The notes beneath the pieces were generated by a model. The model was not told where the DNA came from, did not search any database, and saw nothing but the letters and a program-made list of their open reading frames with translations. A stretch of DNA of 37,739 nt, from assembly GCA_030595185.1 (NCBI GenBank), contig JAUVDT010000009.1, positions 1 through 37,739 on the forward strand. Direction: 5' to 3'. This document shows positions 15,477 to 25,063 of this stretch, in pieces (position 1 is the first letter of the stretch; each line of letters starts with the position of its first letter). This stretch comes from Gammaproteobacteria bacterium. GTDB taxonomy: Bacteria; Pseudomonadota; Gammaproteobacteria; SZUA-229. The translations under genes were made by a program, and so were the position numbers.

Positions 15477-16325
15477 TTACTTAAACGTACCTAATGCTTG
15501 TCCCATCATTGTCGCTTTACCCGGAACAATGCTTTCATCAAAAGTCACATTATCTTGTGTTAACAAAATTATTGTTGAACCAAGGTTGAAGCGACCCATT
15601 TCAGCACCTTTTTTCAGGCTGATTTTTACGTCATCATATTTGCGGTGTTTTACTTTCCAGCCACTCGGTGGTGTTTCACAACCACCCCAAACTGTGTCGA
15701 TGCCCGATACATTTATCGCACCGACTAAAATCATGATCATAGGGCCAGCAGCGGTATTAAATTTACACACGACACGTTCATTGCGTGCAAATAAACGCGG
15801 CACGTTTTCAACAGTCCACGGTGCAACGCTGAACAAACGACCCGGTACATAAACAGTGTCGGTTAATTCACCGGCTAATGGAATATGAATACGGTGGTAA
15901 TCAGTAGGCGATAAATAAATGGTGCTGAACATGCCGTTTTCAAATGGTTCGGCTAATTCTTTAATGCCGCCAACTAATTCAAGTAATGAATAATCCTGAC
16001 CTTTTGCCTGGAAAATGCGGCCGTTTTCAATTGCCTGAGCCTGGCTTACTCTGCCATCAACAGGGCAAACTAAGGTGTTTTTTCCACGCGCTTGAGGCCG
16101 TGCAGAAGGCTCTAGTTCACGCGTAAAAAATGCATTCAGTGACTCAAATTCATGCGGGTCTTTGATAATGGCATCATCAAGACTAATAGGGTGCAAGTGA
16201 CTATAAAGATCGATGAAACGGTTCTTTATTGGTGGCCAGGTAATATGAGCCAGAAAATAAGAAATCCAGGATATAAAGTGGTGAGGCAGGATATAAAAGA
16301 TCAGTGTTTTAATTTTAACATTCAT
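15477..16325 (-). CDS. psd: Phosphatidylserine decarboxylase
   Basis: Inner-membrane enzyme that makes phosphatidylethanolamine from phosphatidylserine. It is made as a proenzyme that cuts itself at the Gly-Ser bond of 'NLGST', here in 'GRFNLGSTIILL' near residue 250, giving a small pyruvoyl-bearing alpha chain. 'PVDGRVSQ', 'LSPTDYHRIHIPLAG' and 'VGAINVSGI' are the other conserved blocks. Length 282 against 322 in E. coli, within the range of the family. The PCu(A)C gene ends 23 bases upstream, so the two are probably one transcript. The ribosome site is weak. Confidence 0.96.
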   Translation of the reverse strand: MNVKIKTLIFYILPHHFISWISYFLAHITWPPIKNRFIDLYSHLHPISLDDAIIKDPHEFESLNAFFTRELEPSARPQARGKNTLVCPVDGRVSQAQAIENGRIFQAKGQDYSLLELVGGIKELAEPFENGMFSTIYLSPTDYHRIHIPLAGELTDTVYVPGRLFSVAPWTVENVPRLFARNERVVCKFNTAAGPMIMILVGAINVSGIDTVWGGCETPPSGWKVKHRKYDDVKISLKKGAEMGRFNLGSTIILLTQDNVTFDESIVPGKATMMGQALGTFK

Positions 16326-16348
16326 AAGTGAGTATCAGTAAACCGGTT

Positions 16349-16813
16349 TTAGTGATGTTGGTGTTGATGTGTGTTTGCTTGAGATGACTTTTTCACAGTC
16401 GCTGTCATTGTTTGTTCTGTACCGTTGGATAACTGAATAGTTAGCTGGACTGTATCACCACTTTTTAGCTTTCTTTTCGGTTTGAACATCATCAAATGGT
16501 AGCTGCCGTGTTTTAGCGTTAGCATTTGATTGGCCTGCACAATAAGAGATTTCTGCGGTATCATGCGCGCCATACCGCCAACTTCTTTGCTTAAGTGCAT
16601 TTCAATGCGAGCATAGTCTGGGCTGCTGATGGAAACGATTTCAACGGTTTTGTCACTGGCATTATGAAAGCTGGCAAAGCCTGCGTGAACGCGGCTAACC
16701 GGAGGCATTTCGGGGATCCAGGCGTTATGAATCATTAATGATTCGCTAGCTTGTGAAAGGGTGCTAAACATTGTTAGCAATACAGTAAACATCCAGATTA
16801 AATATGATCGCAT
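16349..16813 (-). CDS. Periplasmic copper chaperone, PCu(A)C family
   Basis: Secreted Cu(I) chaperone that delivers copper to cytochrome oxidase CuA-type sites. A signal peptide (cleavage near 'LSQA', residue 22) leads into the family fold. The copper motif H-x10-M-x21-H-x-M is complete: His in 'IEMHLSK', Met in 'MARM', and the pair in 'HLMM'. A His-rich tail, 'NTHQHQHH', could add a Cu(II) site, as in other family members. It stands 23 bases before psd, an unusual partner, and no SCO or oxidase gene is in the window. 154 residues is normal for the family. Confidence 0.92.
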   Translation of the reverse strand: MRSYLIWMFTVLLTMFSTLSQASESLMIHNAWIPEMPPVSRVHAGFASFHNASDKTVEIVSISSPDYARIEMHLSKEVGGMARMIPQKSLIVQANQMLTLKHGSYHLMMFKPKRKLKSGDTVQLTIQLSNGTEQTMTATVKKSSQANTHQHQHH

Positions 16814-16909
16814 ATAATTTCTTGGTTAAGCTAAAATTGCTAGCTATTATAGGTGGCTGTGGCGATGAGTGAAAGCGTAATTTTTTAGACTACATGTGGA
16901 GCGACCTGA

Positions 16910-17857
16910 GTGTCTGATACAAAACCTACAATTTCTTTTGATGTGTCGGCCGTAGCGGCAGAGTTACTCAGCATGCGTGATCTTATTCGTTATGGGGTTA
17001 GCCGCTTTAATGAAGCTGAACTCTGGTATGGACACGGCATGTCCAATGCTTTGGATGAAGCCGTATTTATTGCACTATCTAGTCTACATTTACCACTCAA
17101 TATTACCGAAAGTTATTTTGATTCACGTCTAACGTTAGCAGAGCGTGAGCAAGTGTTGGCGTTGTATCAACGCCGAATCATCGAACGTATACCGGCTGCG
17201 TATTTAACCAATGAAGCCTGGTTTACCGGCTTAAAATTTTATGTAAATGAAAATGTGTTGGTGCCGCGTTCACCAATAGCAGAACTGATCGAAAACCGTT
17301 TTGAACCATGGGTTGATCCTGAACAAGTCGATAGTATTTTAGATTTATGTACCGGCAGCGGCTGTATTGGTATCGCCAGTGCTTATGCGTTTGAATGGGC
17401 TGATGTCGATATTGCTGATATTTCACCTGCTGCATTAGATGTTGCCCGACAAAATGTGAAAAACCATCAATTAGAAGATCAAGTCACAGTTTATGAATCT
17501 GACCTCTTTTCGGCGCTAGAAGGCCGAAAGTACGACATTATCGTAACAAACCCACCTTATGTGGATGCTGAAGACATGTCGTTATTACCTGATGAATTTA
17601 AAAGTGAGCCTGAACTGGGCTTAACTGCTGGAAATGATGGCCTGGATTTAGTTAAAGTTATCCTTAATCAGGCCGCTAACTACATGAACCCTAATGGTAT
17701 TTTGGTGGTTGAGGTTGGTAACTCGCAGCATGCGTTGGAAGAGTTATTACCAGAAGTAGATTTTTACTGGTTAGAGTTTGAAAGGGGCGGAGACGGTGTC
17801 TTTCTTTTGACTTATGAGCAATTGTTACAACATAAAGACTCATTTCAATTCAGTTAA
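16910..17857 (+). CDS. prmB: Ribosomal protein L3 glutamine methyltransferase PrmB
   Basis: SAM-dependent N5-glutamine methyltransferase acting on ribosomal protein L3. SAM motif I is 'LDLCTGSGCIGIASAYAF', and the catalytic 'NPPYVDAEDM' motif and 'LLPDEFKSEPELGL' block are as in PrmB and distinguish it from the release-factor enzyme PrmC. 315 residues against 310 in E. coli. The start is GTG with GGAG about eight bases upstream. aroC, which often neighbours prmB in gammaproteobacteria, lies 2.6 kb downstream, separated here by a chemoreceptor gene. Confidence 0.95.
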   Translation: MSDTKPTISFDVSAVAAELLSMRDLIRYGVSRFNEAELWYGHGMSNALDEAVFIALSSLHLPLNITESYFDSRLTLAEREQVLALYQRRIIERIPAAYLTNEAWFTGLKFYVNENVLVPRSPIAELIENRFEPWVDPEQVDSILDLCTGSGCIGIASAYAFEWADVDIADISPAALDVARQNVKNHQLEDQVTVYESDLFSALEGRKYDIIVTNPPYVDAEDMSLLPDEFKSEPELGLTAGNDGLDLVKVILNQAANYMNPNGILVVEVGNSQHALEELLPEVDFYWLEFERGGDGVFLLTYEQLLQHKDSFQFS

Positions 17858-17877
17858 ATTCTAATAAAACCCAGTCA

Positions 17878-17915
17878 CTGATAATTTTGTAGGATTTTTC
17901 TTACAAAATTATCAG
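17878..17915. repeat. Perfect 14-bp inverted repeat between prmB and chemoreceptor
   Basis: CTGATAATTTTGTA (17878-17891) and TACAAAATTATCAG (17902-17915) are exact reverse complements with a 10-base loop, GGATTTTTCT. No T-run follows the stem, so it is not a standard terminator. It begins 20 bases after the prmB stop and ends 99 bases before the chemoreceptor start. It may be a 3' mRNA stabilising hairpin or an operator. Confidence 0.65.
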
Positions 17916-18014
17916 ATGATTCCTCAAAAATACCACAATATTTTTTTAAGCTGCTATATCTATTGGTAAGCTTTTAAGCCGCTAAAATTTTCTGGTATTC
18001 AATTTGGAGAACCA

Positions 18015-20075
18015 ATGAGCACTTTTCTTGAAAAATGCCACCTAAATAAAATTCCTTTCATTGATAGTTCCTCTATTCGAGGCCGAATACTATTTGGCTT
18101 TGGGATGATAATTGCTGTTTTGTTAATTGTCTCTTTAAGTACGCTTAGCCGTTTTGTGAACTTAAGTAACGGTATCAGTGACGTAACAGAAGAGATTCAG
18201 CCGGTTGTATTATCAGCACAGAATTTAGAAACCCGTTTGGAAGCCATAGGTAGCGCGCTGGGTTTTTATTTACTGACAAAAAACAATGATTATAAAGAAG
18301 CCTATTTTTCACATCTTGATGACGCCAGTAAATTAGCTACAGAACTTGGTGGTTATGATTTTGTTATGAACAATAATGCTTATCGATCTGGCATTGAGAA
18401 TGTATCTGCTAATTTACAAAAATTATCTGTTTATAAAAACCGTATGGTTGAATTAGTGGCTAGCGATGTTGAAAATATTCCTGCCTTAAAAATATCAGTT
18501 GAAAAATCAAATCCTCTTGCGCAACAAATTCAGGCAATGATCAGCCAAATGATTGGTTCTGATCTTGAAGAAGATAATGAGGATGGTAAACGGAGTGATT
18601 ACAGAAAAGCATTGTATGACTTGCGTTATTACACTGCTCAGTTGTTAGGGGAATTGAGAACTTTTTTGGCATTTAGAGCCAAAGTAAATATAGACAATAT
18701 GTCATCTCTCAGGGATGTTATGGCGACTAAACTTAAAACGATTACAGATAATCCTGAGCTGTATACCTTTGAACAAGAAGAAGTCATCGACAATTTAGTT
18801 AAGTCTATTGAGGGTTTTAAACAAGGCCTGGATATTATTACTGAAGTGCATGCTTCAGAGAAATATCGTACGGATATTTATCTGGTTAAAACTGAAATTG
18901 GCCCTATCGTTCAAAGCATGCAAAAAGATTTAGGTAGCTTGGTTAATGAGCTAAAAGAAGTGATTCATTCAACCAGTTCTGAATTGCAAGAAGAAGCCAA
19001 TGGTGCCAGTGCAGAAGTATTGATATGGATGATTATCGGCATAGTGGTTGGCATATTGGTTGCCTTTTTCATGTCCAGAATGATTACACTTCCTATTAAT
19101 GCTGCAGTTCACGCAATGGAAGATTTAGCCGAAGGTGAAGGTGACTTGACCCGTCGCCTTGATGAAAGCGGTAAGTCGGAAATAGCAGTGATGGCAAAAG
19201 GCTTTAATAGTTTTGCCAGTAAAGTACAGGCTCTTGTTTCTCAAGTGGCTAGTAGTGTTGAAAATTTATCGACTGTCGTGAGCGATGTATCAAACATTGT
19301 TGATCAGACTCAAACTGGTTCACAGCAACAACGCCAGCAAACAGAACAAGTAGCAACTGCTATTACTGAAATGACAGCAACAGTACAGGAAGTGGCTTCG
19401 AACGCGAATTTAGCGGCTGATTCTGCTCAACAAGCAGATGATAATGCTAAAGCAGGTCAGCAAATTGTAGGCGAAACAGTGTCCTCTATTAATTCACTAG
19501 CAAATGAAATTGAAACCGGCTCTAACGTTATTAATAAGTTATCGCAGGATGCACAATCAATTGGTTCTGTGTTGGATGTTATTAAAGGCATTGCAGAGCA
19601 GACTAACTTACTTGCCTTGAATGCGGCAATTGAAGCGGCGCGTGCAGGGGAGCAAGGACGCGGTTTTGCGGTAGTTGCCGATGAAGTTAGAACTTTGGCG
19701 AGTCGAACTCAGGAATCTACAACTGAAATCGAATCAATGATTGATAGTTTGCAAGTACAGGCGCGTGCTGCGGTAGAGGCGATTACCAGTGGGCAAGAAA
19801 AAGCGGCTGCGAGTGTTGAACAAGCGTCTAATGCCGGCAAATCTTTAAATGAAATTACTGATTCTGTAGCGACTATTACCAGCATGAATATTCAGATAGC
19901 AACTGCATCTGAAGAACAAAGTGCTGTTGCTGAAGAGATTAATCAAAACGTGGTGAATATTAGCCATGTTGCTGAATCAAATGCAGAAGCATCAAATCAG
20001 TTATCTTCATCCAGTCAAGATCTAGCGCAGTTAGCATCTGAACTGCAAGGCTTGGTTTCACAGTTTAAATACTAG
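18015..20075 (+). CDS. Methyl-accepting chemotaxis protein
   Basis: Transmembrane chemoreceptor. TM1 is about residues 26-45 and TM2 about 335-357, enclosing a periplasmic domain of nearly 290 residues that looks all-helical and is larger than a four-helix bundle; a double-bundle (HBM-like) sensor is possible but not proven. HAMP ('[27 protein letters not shown]') follows, then the signalling hairpin '[35 protein letters not shown]' near 528-562. The protein ends '[10 protein letters not shown]' with no CheR-binding pentapeptide. GGAG lies six or seven bases before the ATG. No che genes are nearby, so it is an orphan receptor; it could feed flagellar chemotaxis or a pilus (Chp-type) pathway. 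Ligand unknown. Confidence 0.95.
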   Translation: MSTFLEKCHLNKIPFIDSSSIRGRILFGFGMIIAVLLIVSLSTLSRFVNLSNGISDVTEEIQPVVLSAQNLETRLEAIGSALGFYLLTKNNDYKEAYFSHLDDASKLATELGGYDFVMNNNAYRSGIENVSANLQKLSVYKNRMVELVASDVENIPALKISVEKSNPLAQQIQAMISQMIGSDLEEDNEDGKRSDYRKALYDLRYYTAQLLGELRTFLAFRAKVNIDNMSSLRDVMATKLKTITDNPELYTFEQEEVIDNLVKSIEGFKQGLDIITEVHASEKYRTDIYLVKTEIGPIVQSMQKDLGSLVNELKEVIHSTSSELQEEANGASAEVLIWMIIGIVVGILVAFFMSRMITLPINAAVHAMEDLAEGEGDLTRRLDESGKSEIAVMAKGFNSFASKVQALVSQVASSVENLSTVVSDVSNIVDQTQTGSQQQRQQTEQVATAITEMTATVQEVASNANLAADSAQQADDNAKAGQQIVGETVSSINSLANEIETGSNVINKLSQDAQSIGSVLDVIKGIAEQTNLLALNAAIEAARAGEQGRGFAVVADEVRTLASRTQESTTEIESMIDSLQVQARAAVEAITSGQEKAAASVEQASNAGKSLNEITDSVATITSMNIQIATASEEQSAVAEEINQNVVNISHVAESNAEASNQLSSSSQDLAQLASELQGLVSQFKY

Positions 20076-20167
20076 CAAAAGCCCAAATCAGGCGTTAAAG
20101 TCAAAAAAACAGAACCTACCGCAGACGACTGCATGGACGCAGGAGGTAGAGTAACGCAGGAGCGGTT

Positions 20168-20317
20168 ACCGAGACGCAGAGCGCGCGGAGAAAACCTTTT
20201 ATATATCTATCACTTATTTAGGTAAAGTAATGTGCATAGGCTGTTTCAGGATAAGATTACCTTATTTTTTCTTTGTTTTTCCTCTGTGCTCTCTGCGCCT
20301 CTGCGGTGAAATCTTTT
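20168..20317. repeat. ACCGC-type inverted repeat element
   Basis: The left arm near 20168 (ACCGAGACGCAGAG...) and the right arm near 20276-20313, read as reverse complement (ACCGCAGAGGCGCAGAG...), match imperfectly over about 30 bases. An inner TTAGGTAA/TTACCTTA pair nests inside. The rest of the 20076-20479 gap holds a diverged purine-rich stretch (20120-20165) and the aroC leader; no gene is seen. The arms begin with the same ACCGC word as the 31967-32189 element, suggesting one family. Confidence 0.65.
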
Positions 20318-20479
20318 GATTTTGATTTTTATGATAGCTTCAGGATGGTTTGCGGCATTCAAAACAGGATTTTGCTTGATTGTCTTGATGCGGCCTTGGC
20401 GAATCCTTGTCGCTTTTGCGGTCAAATTATTGTTTCTTCATGCTAGAATAATCGAAAACAACTAATAGAGATTCTCTGC

Positions 20480-21580
20480 ATGTCTGGAAATACCATCGGC
20501 AAACTATTTACTGTAACCACCAGTGGTGAAAGTCACGGCCCGGCATTATTGGGTATTGTTGATGGCTGCCCTCCGGGTTTGGAACTGACAGAAGCAGATT
20601 TGCAAGCCGATTTAGATCGCCGAAAGCCGGGTACCAGCCGACACACAACTCAGCGCCGTGAACCGGATCAAGTCAAAATACTATCGGGTGTGTTCGAAGG
20701 TAAAACCACGGGTACGCCAATTGGTCTAATGATCGAAAACGTTGATCAGCGTTCAAAAGATTATGGAAATATTGCTGATACCTTCCGCCCCGGTCATGCC
20801 GATTACACGTATACACAGAAATTTGGTTTCCGTGATTACCGTGGTGGTGGTCGCTCTTCAGCACGTGAAACTGCAATGCGTGTTGCAGCCGGTGGTATTG
20901 CAAAAAAATATTTAGCCGATCGTTATGGAATTAAAATTCGTGGTTATTTATCTCAGTTAGGCCCTATCAAAATAGAAGATTTCGACTGGGAAGAAATTCG
21001 CAACAATGCTTTTTTCTGTCCTGATAAAAACAAAGTTTCCGAGATGGAAGACTACATGGATGCACTTCGTAAAGAAGGTAACTCTGTAGGTGCAAAAATT
21101 TCAGTGGTTGCTGAAGGTGTGCCGCCGGGTTTAGGTGAACCTGTTTTTGATCGATTAGATGCAGAAGTTGGTTACGCCATGATGACTATCAATGCGGTTA
21201 AAGGCGTGGAAATTGGTGATGGTTTTGATTGCGTTGCCGCTAAAGGAACTGAGTTCCGCGATGAAATTACACCAGAAGGCTTTTTAAGTAATCACGCCGG
21301 TGGAATTTTAGGCGGTATTTCTTCAGGTCAAAACATTGTGGCGCATATTGCATTAAAACCAACATCCAGCATGCGTCTTCCAGGTCGCAGTGTGGATATT
21401 AATGGCGAAGCAATGGAAGTGGTTACACATGGTCGTCATGACCCATGCGTTGGTATTCGCGCTACGCCTATTGCTGAAGCTATGATGGCATTGGTATTAA
21501 TGGATCACATGATGCGTTTTAAAGCTCAATGTGGTGATGTTGAATGTTCGACACCTGTCATTCCTGCTGGCATTAGTTAA
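20480..21580 (+). CDS. aroC: Chorismate synthase
   Basis: Last enzyme of the shikimate pathway, converting 5-enolpyruvylshikimate-3-phosphate to chorismate with reduced FMN. Signature blocks are complete: '[18 protein letters not shown]' near the N-terminus, '[20 protein letters not shown]', '[19 protein letters not shown]', and '[18 protein letters not shown]'. 366 residues against 361 in E. coli. The MFS gene follows after 27 bases, so they may share a transcript. The ribosome site (AGAG) is weak. Confidence 0.98.
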   Translation: MSGNTIGKLFTVTTSGESHGPALLGIVDGCPPGLELTEADLQADLDRRKPGTSRHTTQRREPDQVKILSGVFEGKTTGTPIGLMIENVDQRSKDYGNIADTFRPGHADYTYTQKFGFRDYRGGGRSSARETAMRVAAGGIAKKYLADRYGIKIRGYLSQLGPIKIEDFDWEEIRNNAFFCPDKNKVSEMEDYMDALRKEGNSVGAKISVVAEGVPPGLGEPVFDRLDAEVGYAMMTINAVKGVEIGDGFDCVAAKGTEFRDEITPEGFLSNHAGGILGGISSGQNIVAHIALKPTSSMRLPGRSVDINGEAMEVVTHGRHDPCVGIRATPIAEAMMALVLMDHMMRFKAQCGDVECSTPVIPAGIS

Positions 21581-21607
21581 TGCTGGCAGTGCGCTAGTCG
21601 CTCCATT

Positions 21608-22759
21608 ATGGAGCAACCCCAAACTGTTCCTTATTGGCGCTTATCCGGTTTTTATCTGGTTTATTTTGCTGCTCTCGGCGTACTGGTTCCTTTCTGGGGG
21701 CTGTATCTCAAATCTTTAAATTTTGATGCTCGCCAAATTGGTGAGCTTATTGCCATTATTATGGCGACCAAGATTATTGCGCCTTATATTTGGGGTTGGA
21801 TCGCCGACCACACTGGCAAAGGTATGCAAATTGTACGGCTTGCAAGTATCTTGTCATTTCTTATTTTCGGACTGATTTTTTACGACCAATCGTATTGGTG
21901 GGTTGCAGCGGTGATGATGAGTTTCAGTTTTTTTTGGAATGCCGCATTGCCGCAATTTGAAGCAACCACTATGAATCATCTCGGTGAAAATGAGCATGAT
22001 TACAGCAAAGTTCGTGTATGGGGTTCTTTAGGTTTTGTAGCGGCTGTTGTCATTATGGGCATGTTACTTGAAAGTCAGTCGATTAGCCTTGTGCCTGTCA
22101 TGCTGCTTGTATTGTATGCGGCAATTATGCTGAGTAGTTTTCTGGTGCCCGAGTCGTCTCATGCACCGCATCAACATATTCAAAGCAGTATTCTCAGTAT
22201 TATCAAACAACCACAAGTTATTGCATTATTGGTGGTGTGTTTTTTAGTGCAATTAAGTCACGGGCCTTACTATACGTTTTATACTATTTATCTTGAAGAC
22301 CACAATTATGCCCGCAGTATGATCGGTTGGTTATGGGCTTTAGGTGTCATCGCCGAAGTCATCGTATTTTTATATATCCACAAATGGCTTCCAAAATACG
22401 GGCATCGGTATTTGCTGGTTGTTGCGCTGTCTTTAACGACTATAAGGTGGTTAATGATTGCTTATTTTGTGGAGTATCCATCGATGATTATTCTGGCGCA
22501 ATTATTACATGCCGCAAGTTTTGGTATTTTTCACGCCGTTGGTATCTCTTTGTTTCACCAAACCTTTGTTGGTAAACATCAGGGCCGTGGTCAGGCATTG
22601 TATGCCAGTGTTAGTTTTGGCGCAGGTGGGGCGGCAGGTAGTTTATTAAGCGGATTGAGTTGGGATACACTGGGCTCAACTAATACTTTCTTGATAGCGG
22701 CTGGGGCGGCATTTTTATCGGTAGTGGTCACACATTTCTACATCAGGCCTCATAATTAA
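21608..22759 (+). CDS. MFS transporter, HcaT/nucleoside symporter-like
   Basis: Twelve-helix inner-membrane carrier of the major facilitator superfamily, of the MFS_1-like (HcaT/NupG-related) type. 'PYWRLSGFYLVYFAALGVLVPFWGLYL' forms helix 1 in the form typical of that group, and 'WGWIADHTGKG' is the loop 2-3 motif. 'HAVGISLFHQTF' and 'GGAAGSLLSG' mark later helices. Substrate is unknown; HcaT relatives are named for phenylpropionate uptake, but this is not evidence of substrate here. It follows aroC by 27 bases. A GTTCAA/TTGAAC inverted repeat just after the stop may weakly end transcription. Confidence 0.85.
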   Translation: MEQPQTVPYWRLSGFYLVYFAALGVLVPFWGLYLKSLNFDARQIGELIAIIMATKIIAPYIWGWIADHTGKGMQIVRLASILSFLIFGLIFYDQSYWWVAAVMMSFSFFWNAALPQFEATTMNHLGENEHDYSKVRVWGSLGFVAAVVIMGMLLESQSISLVPVMLLVLYAAIMLSSFLVPESSHAPHQHIQSSILSIIKQPQVIALLVVCFLVQLSHGPYYTFYTIYLEDHNYARSMIGWLWALGVIAEVIVFLYIHKWLPKYGHRYLLVVALSLTTIRWLMIAYFVEYPSMIILAQLLHAASFGIFHAVGISLFHQTFVGKHQGRGQALYASVSFGAGGAAGSLLSGLSWDTLGSTNTFLIAAGAAFLSVVVTHFYIRPHN

Positions 22760-22827
22760 TGTTCAAGTTACTATTGAACTAGTTATTCATTACCTACTCT
22801 AAAAATAAAAATACAGGTAGTAATAAA

Positions 22828-23184
22828 ATGGCTAAAAAACTTATCTTTGTCTATAACGCCGATAGTGGTTTGTTCAATACCGTTACTGATATCGCGCATA
22901 AACTCTTTTCTCCTTCAACCTATGATTGTCAGTTGTGTGCCATTACGCATTCGGCCTTTTCAATGCGAGATGAATGGAAGACATTTCTAAACAGCATTCA
23001 ATACGAAATGGAATTCTTACATCGAGATGAGTGGAAGACACAGCATAGTGATCAGGCTGAGGACTTACCTGCCGTCTATTACGGTAATGAAACGGTTGAG
23101 TTGTTAATCGGTAGTGAGGAAATTAACCAGTGCGATTCCATTGAAGAGTTAAAACAACTCATAAAAGACCGCTTACCTGAATAA
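22828..23184 (+). CDS. Small conserved protein of unknown function
   Basis: Cytoplasmic protein of 118 residues with the opening 'KKLIFVYNADSGLFNTVTDIAHKLFSP', followed by 'YDCQLCAITH' and 'DEWKTFL'. A Cys pair-like 'CQLC' and a conserved-looking layout suggest a redox or nucleotide-binding alpha/beta fold, but no named domain can be assigned. 'DEWKT' occurs twice (about 51 and 68). An 'AGGTAGTAATAAA' leader gives a fair ribosome site. It sits 68 bases after the MFS gene. Confidence 0.75.
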   Translation: MAKKLIFVYNADSGLFNTVTDIAHKLFSPSTYDCQLCAITHSAFSMRDEWKTFLNSIQYEMEFLHRDEWKTQHSDQAEDLPAVYYGNETVELLIGSEEINQCDSIEELKQLIKDRLPE

Positions 23185-23293
23185 ATAAACCAGCTTATCG
23201 CGGTAACTTGTTAGCAGATTGTACATATATTAAGCTGTGATAAATAAAACAGATATTACTTCGGCGATATATTTAAAATTGGGATTAAGGAAG

Positions 23294-24079
23294 ATGAAAG
23301 TTAAAAACGCATTGGCAGCATTGCCATTGGTTTTAAATGCATGTGGTGGTGAGGAATCCTCAAGCAATTTTACGCCAAATGAATTAGGTCAGGGTATATG
23401 GGAAGGGGGGTTTAGTAATTCACCTATTGCAATTACATCGGGATCAGGGTCTGTTACGCAAAACGAATTAACACAAATTGAACAGCCCGGCGTTGGTTTA
23501 TATACAAGTGATAATAAAGTTTTCTTTTATGATATCGATAACGATATTTTGTATACAAATGATTCACCAGGTTTTGTAGGCCAAAATATAATTTTTGGAC
23601 CTAATTATTATATTTCAGGGACTGAGAGTGGCACTACAAGCTTTGATGGTAATGCATATATATCTACAAAAATTAAAGGGAACATATCTGCACCATTTAA
23701 TAGTGATTATTTAATGGTGTTTGATGATAAGTATTTTCGAGGTGCTGATTTAAGCAGGTTAACTGGCGATTGGTCCTATTCTGGTTCAAATGGAGTTTGG
23801 GACCTGGCAATTACAGCCGATGGTAGTTTTACTGGTACTTTCGATACACCTAGTGCGCCTACATGCGCAATTAGTAGCGGTGCTTTTTCAATAATTAATA
23901 CTGGTAGTAAAAACGAATATTCTGTAGTTGTGACATTAGACGGTAACTGTGGTTCTTTTACTGGTAGTTATAATGGTTTAGCTGCAACTATCGATACAAA
24001 TAACGCAAATGATACGTTATCGATGGCTATTTATAATATCGATAATGGCTTTTATATGAAGCCAGTCAAACAACCATAG
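23294..24079 (+). CDS. Predicted lipoprotein, beta-rich, unknown function
   Basis: The ORF track starts at a GTG (23237), but the ATG at 23294 is preferred: it gives a compact lipoprotein signal 'MKVKNALAALPLVLNAC' with the lipid-bearing Cys at 17 and is preceded by AAGGA, though at short spacing. The remaining about 245 residues are rich in Gly, Ser, Asn and Asp with repeated short strands ('FTGTFDTPSAPTC', 'NCGSFTGSYNG') and two Cys that could form a disulfide. This suggests a beta-sandwich or lipocalin-like fold on the outer membrane; no family is recognised. It appears to be a single gene. Confidence 0.7.
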   Translation: MKVKNALAALPLVLNACGGEESSSNFTPNELGQGIWEGGFSNSPIAITSGSGSVTQNELTQIEQPGVGLYTSDNKVFFYDIDNDILYTNDSPGFVGQNIIFGPNYYISGTESGTTSFDGNAYISTKIKGNISAPFNSDYLMVFDDKYFRGADLSRLTGDWSYSGSNGVWDLAITADGSFTGTFDTPSAPTCAISSGAFSIINTGSKNEYSVVVTLDGNCGSFTGSYNGLAATIDTNNANDTLSMAIYNIDNGFYMKPVKQP

Positions 24080-24207
24080 ATATTTATCAAATAAACCTTA
24101 AAAAACACTATAAATATTAATGTTTTATCAGTAATTTTTTAGTTAACTTCTATACTTTATGGCAGAAATTGTGAATAACACGATCAGTCCATAAAGAGTT
24201 CTAAAAA

Positions 24208-25041
24208 ATGAATAAAGTACACAGTCGTTTATCTCTCATTAAAAGCTTAGCGGTTTTAGTGATTTTACTGCTTAACCAGCCGCTATCAGCTGAGCCTATC
24301 CGCTTTGGTTCTGTAGCAATGGATATACCGGCAGTGATGCATAAGCGTCTCGTACCATTAACCGATTATCTCAGTAAAGAGCTGCAACAACCTGTTGAGC
24401 TTAAGCTCTCTCCTAGTATGAAAACAGCGATTAAAGAAATATCAGACAATACAGTTGAACTGGCTTATTTAACACCCGTTGCGTACATTAAATCGCATGC
24501 CATGGGTAAAACCCGGCTCATTGTGAAAACAGTAACAAATAATAGAAGCTCTTTTCAACTTATGATCGTTGTTAAAGAAGACAGTCCGATAAAAACAATT
24601 GAGGACTTAGTTGGTAAAAACTTTGCTTTTGGTGATCCTGCTGCATTGTTACAAAGAGCCGTGGTGGTTGGAGCTGGTGTTAAACTGGATACATTAGGTT
24701 CTTATAAGTTTGTTGGTCATTATGACAATATAGCCCGCGGTGTTATGCGTGGTTTTTATGATGCCGGTATATTAAAAGACACAACTGCTTTTAAGTGGCA
24801 GGGAAAAGGTTTGAGAATCCTACATAGCTCAGCGCATTTGCCGCCTTATAATTTAGCGGCTAGTTCTGAACTGGATGAAGAAATATTTCAAAAACTTAAA
24901 AAAGCATTTTTGTCTCTTAATGTAAATAACCCCGAACATAGAAAAATTATTAAAGCACTGGATAAAAAATACGATGGCTTCGCTGCTACCAATGATCAAG
25001 AATACGACATTATTAGAACCTTAACTAAGCCTTTTGAATAA
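24208..25041 (+). CDS. PhnD-like periplasmic binding protein
   Basis: Secreted solute-binding protein of the phosphate/phosphite/phosphonate (PhnD) superfamily. Signal peptide 1-28 (cleavage after 'PLSA'), then 'PIRFGSVAM', 'LTDYLSKELQQPVELKLSP', 'ELAYLTPVAYIKS', 'IEDLVGKNFAFGDPAA' and 'IARGVMRGFYDAGILKD', the usual two-lobe landmarks. No ABC permease or ATPase is encoded beside it. A PAS histidine kinase begins 22 bases downstream and a receiver follows, so this protein probably acts as the ligand-binding part of a sensor, presenting a bound anion to the kinase. The actual ligand cannot be read from the sequence. Confidence 0.88.
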   Translation: MNKVHSRLSLIKSLAVLVILLLNQPLSAEPIRFGSVAMDIPAVMHKRLVPLTDYLSKELQQPVELKLSPSMKTAIKEISDNTVELAYLTPVAYIKSHAMGKTRLIVKTVTNNRSSFQLMIVVKEDSPIKTIEDLVGKNFAFGDPAALLQRAVVVGAGVKLDTLGSYKFVGHYDNIARGVMRGFYDAGILKDTTAFKWQGKGLRILHSSAHLPPYNLAASSELDEEIFQKLKKAFLSLNVNNPEHRKIIKALDKKYDGFAATNDQEYDIIRTLTKPFE

Positions 25042-25063
25042 AAATAATAATAAATGATTTGTA

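Noticed and set aside
15448-15852. 134-codon plus-strand ORF over the end of psd
   Set aside because: Antisense shadow of psd; no family resemblance.
17955-17985. Flagellar sigma-28 promoter for the chemoreceptor
   Set aside because: GCCGCTAA at 17978 resembles the -10, but the expected TAAA at -35 is absent at the right spacing.
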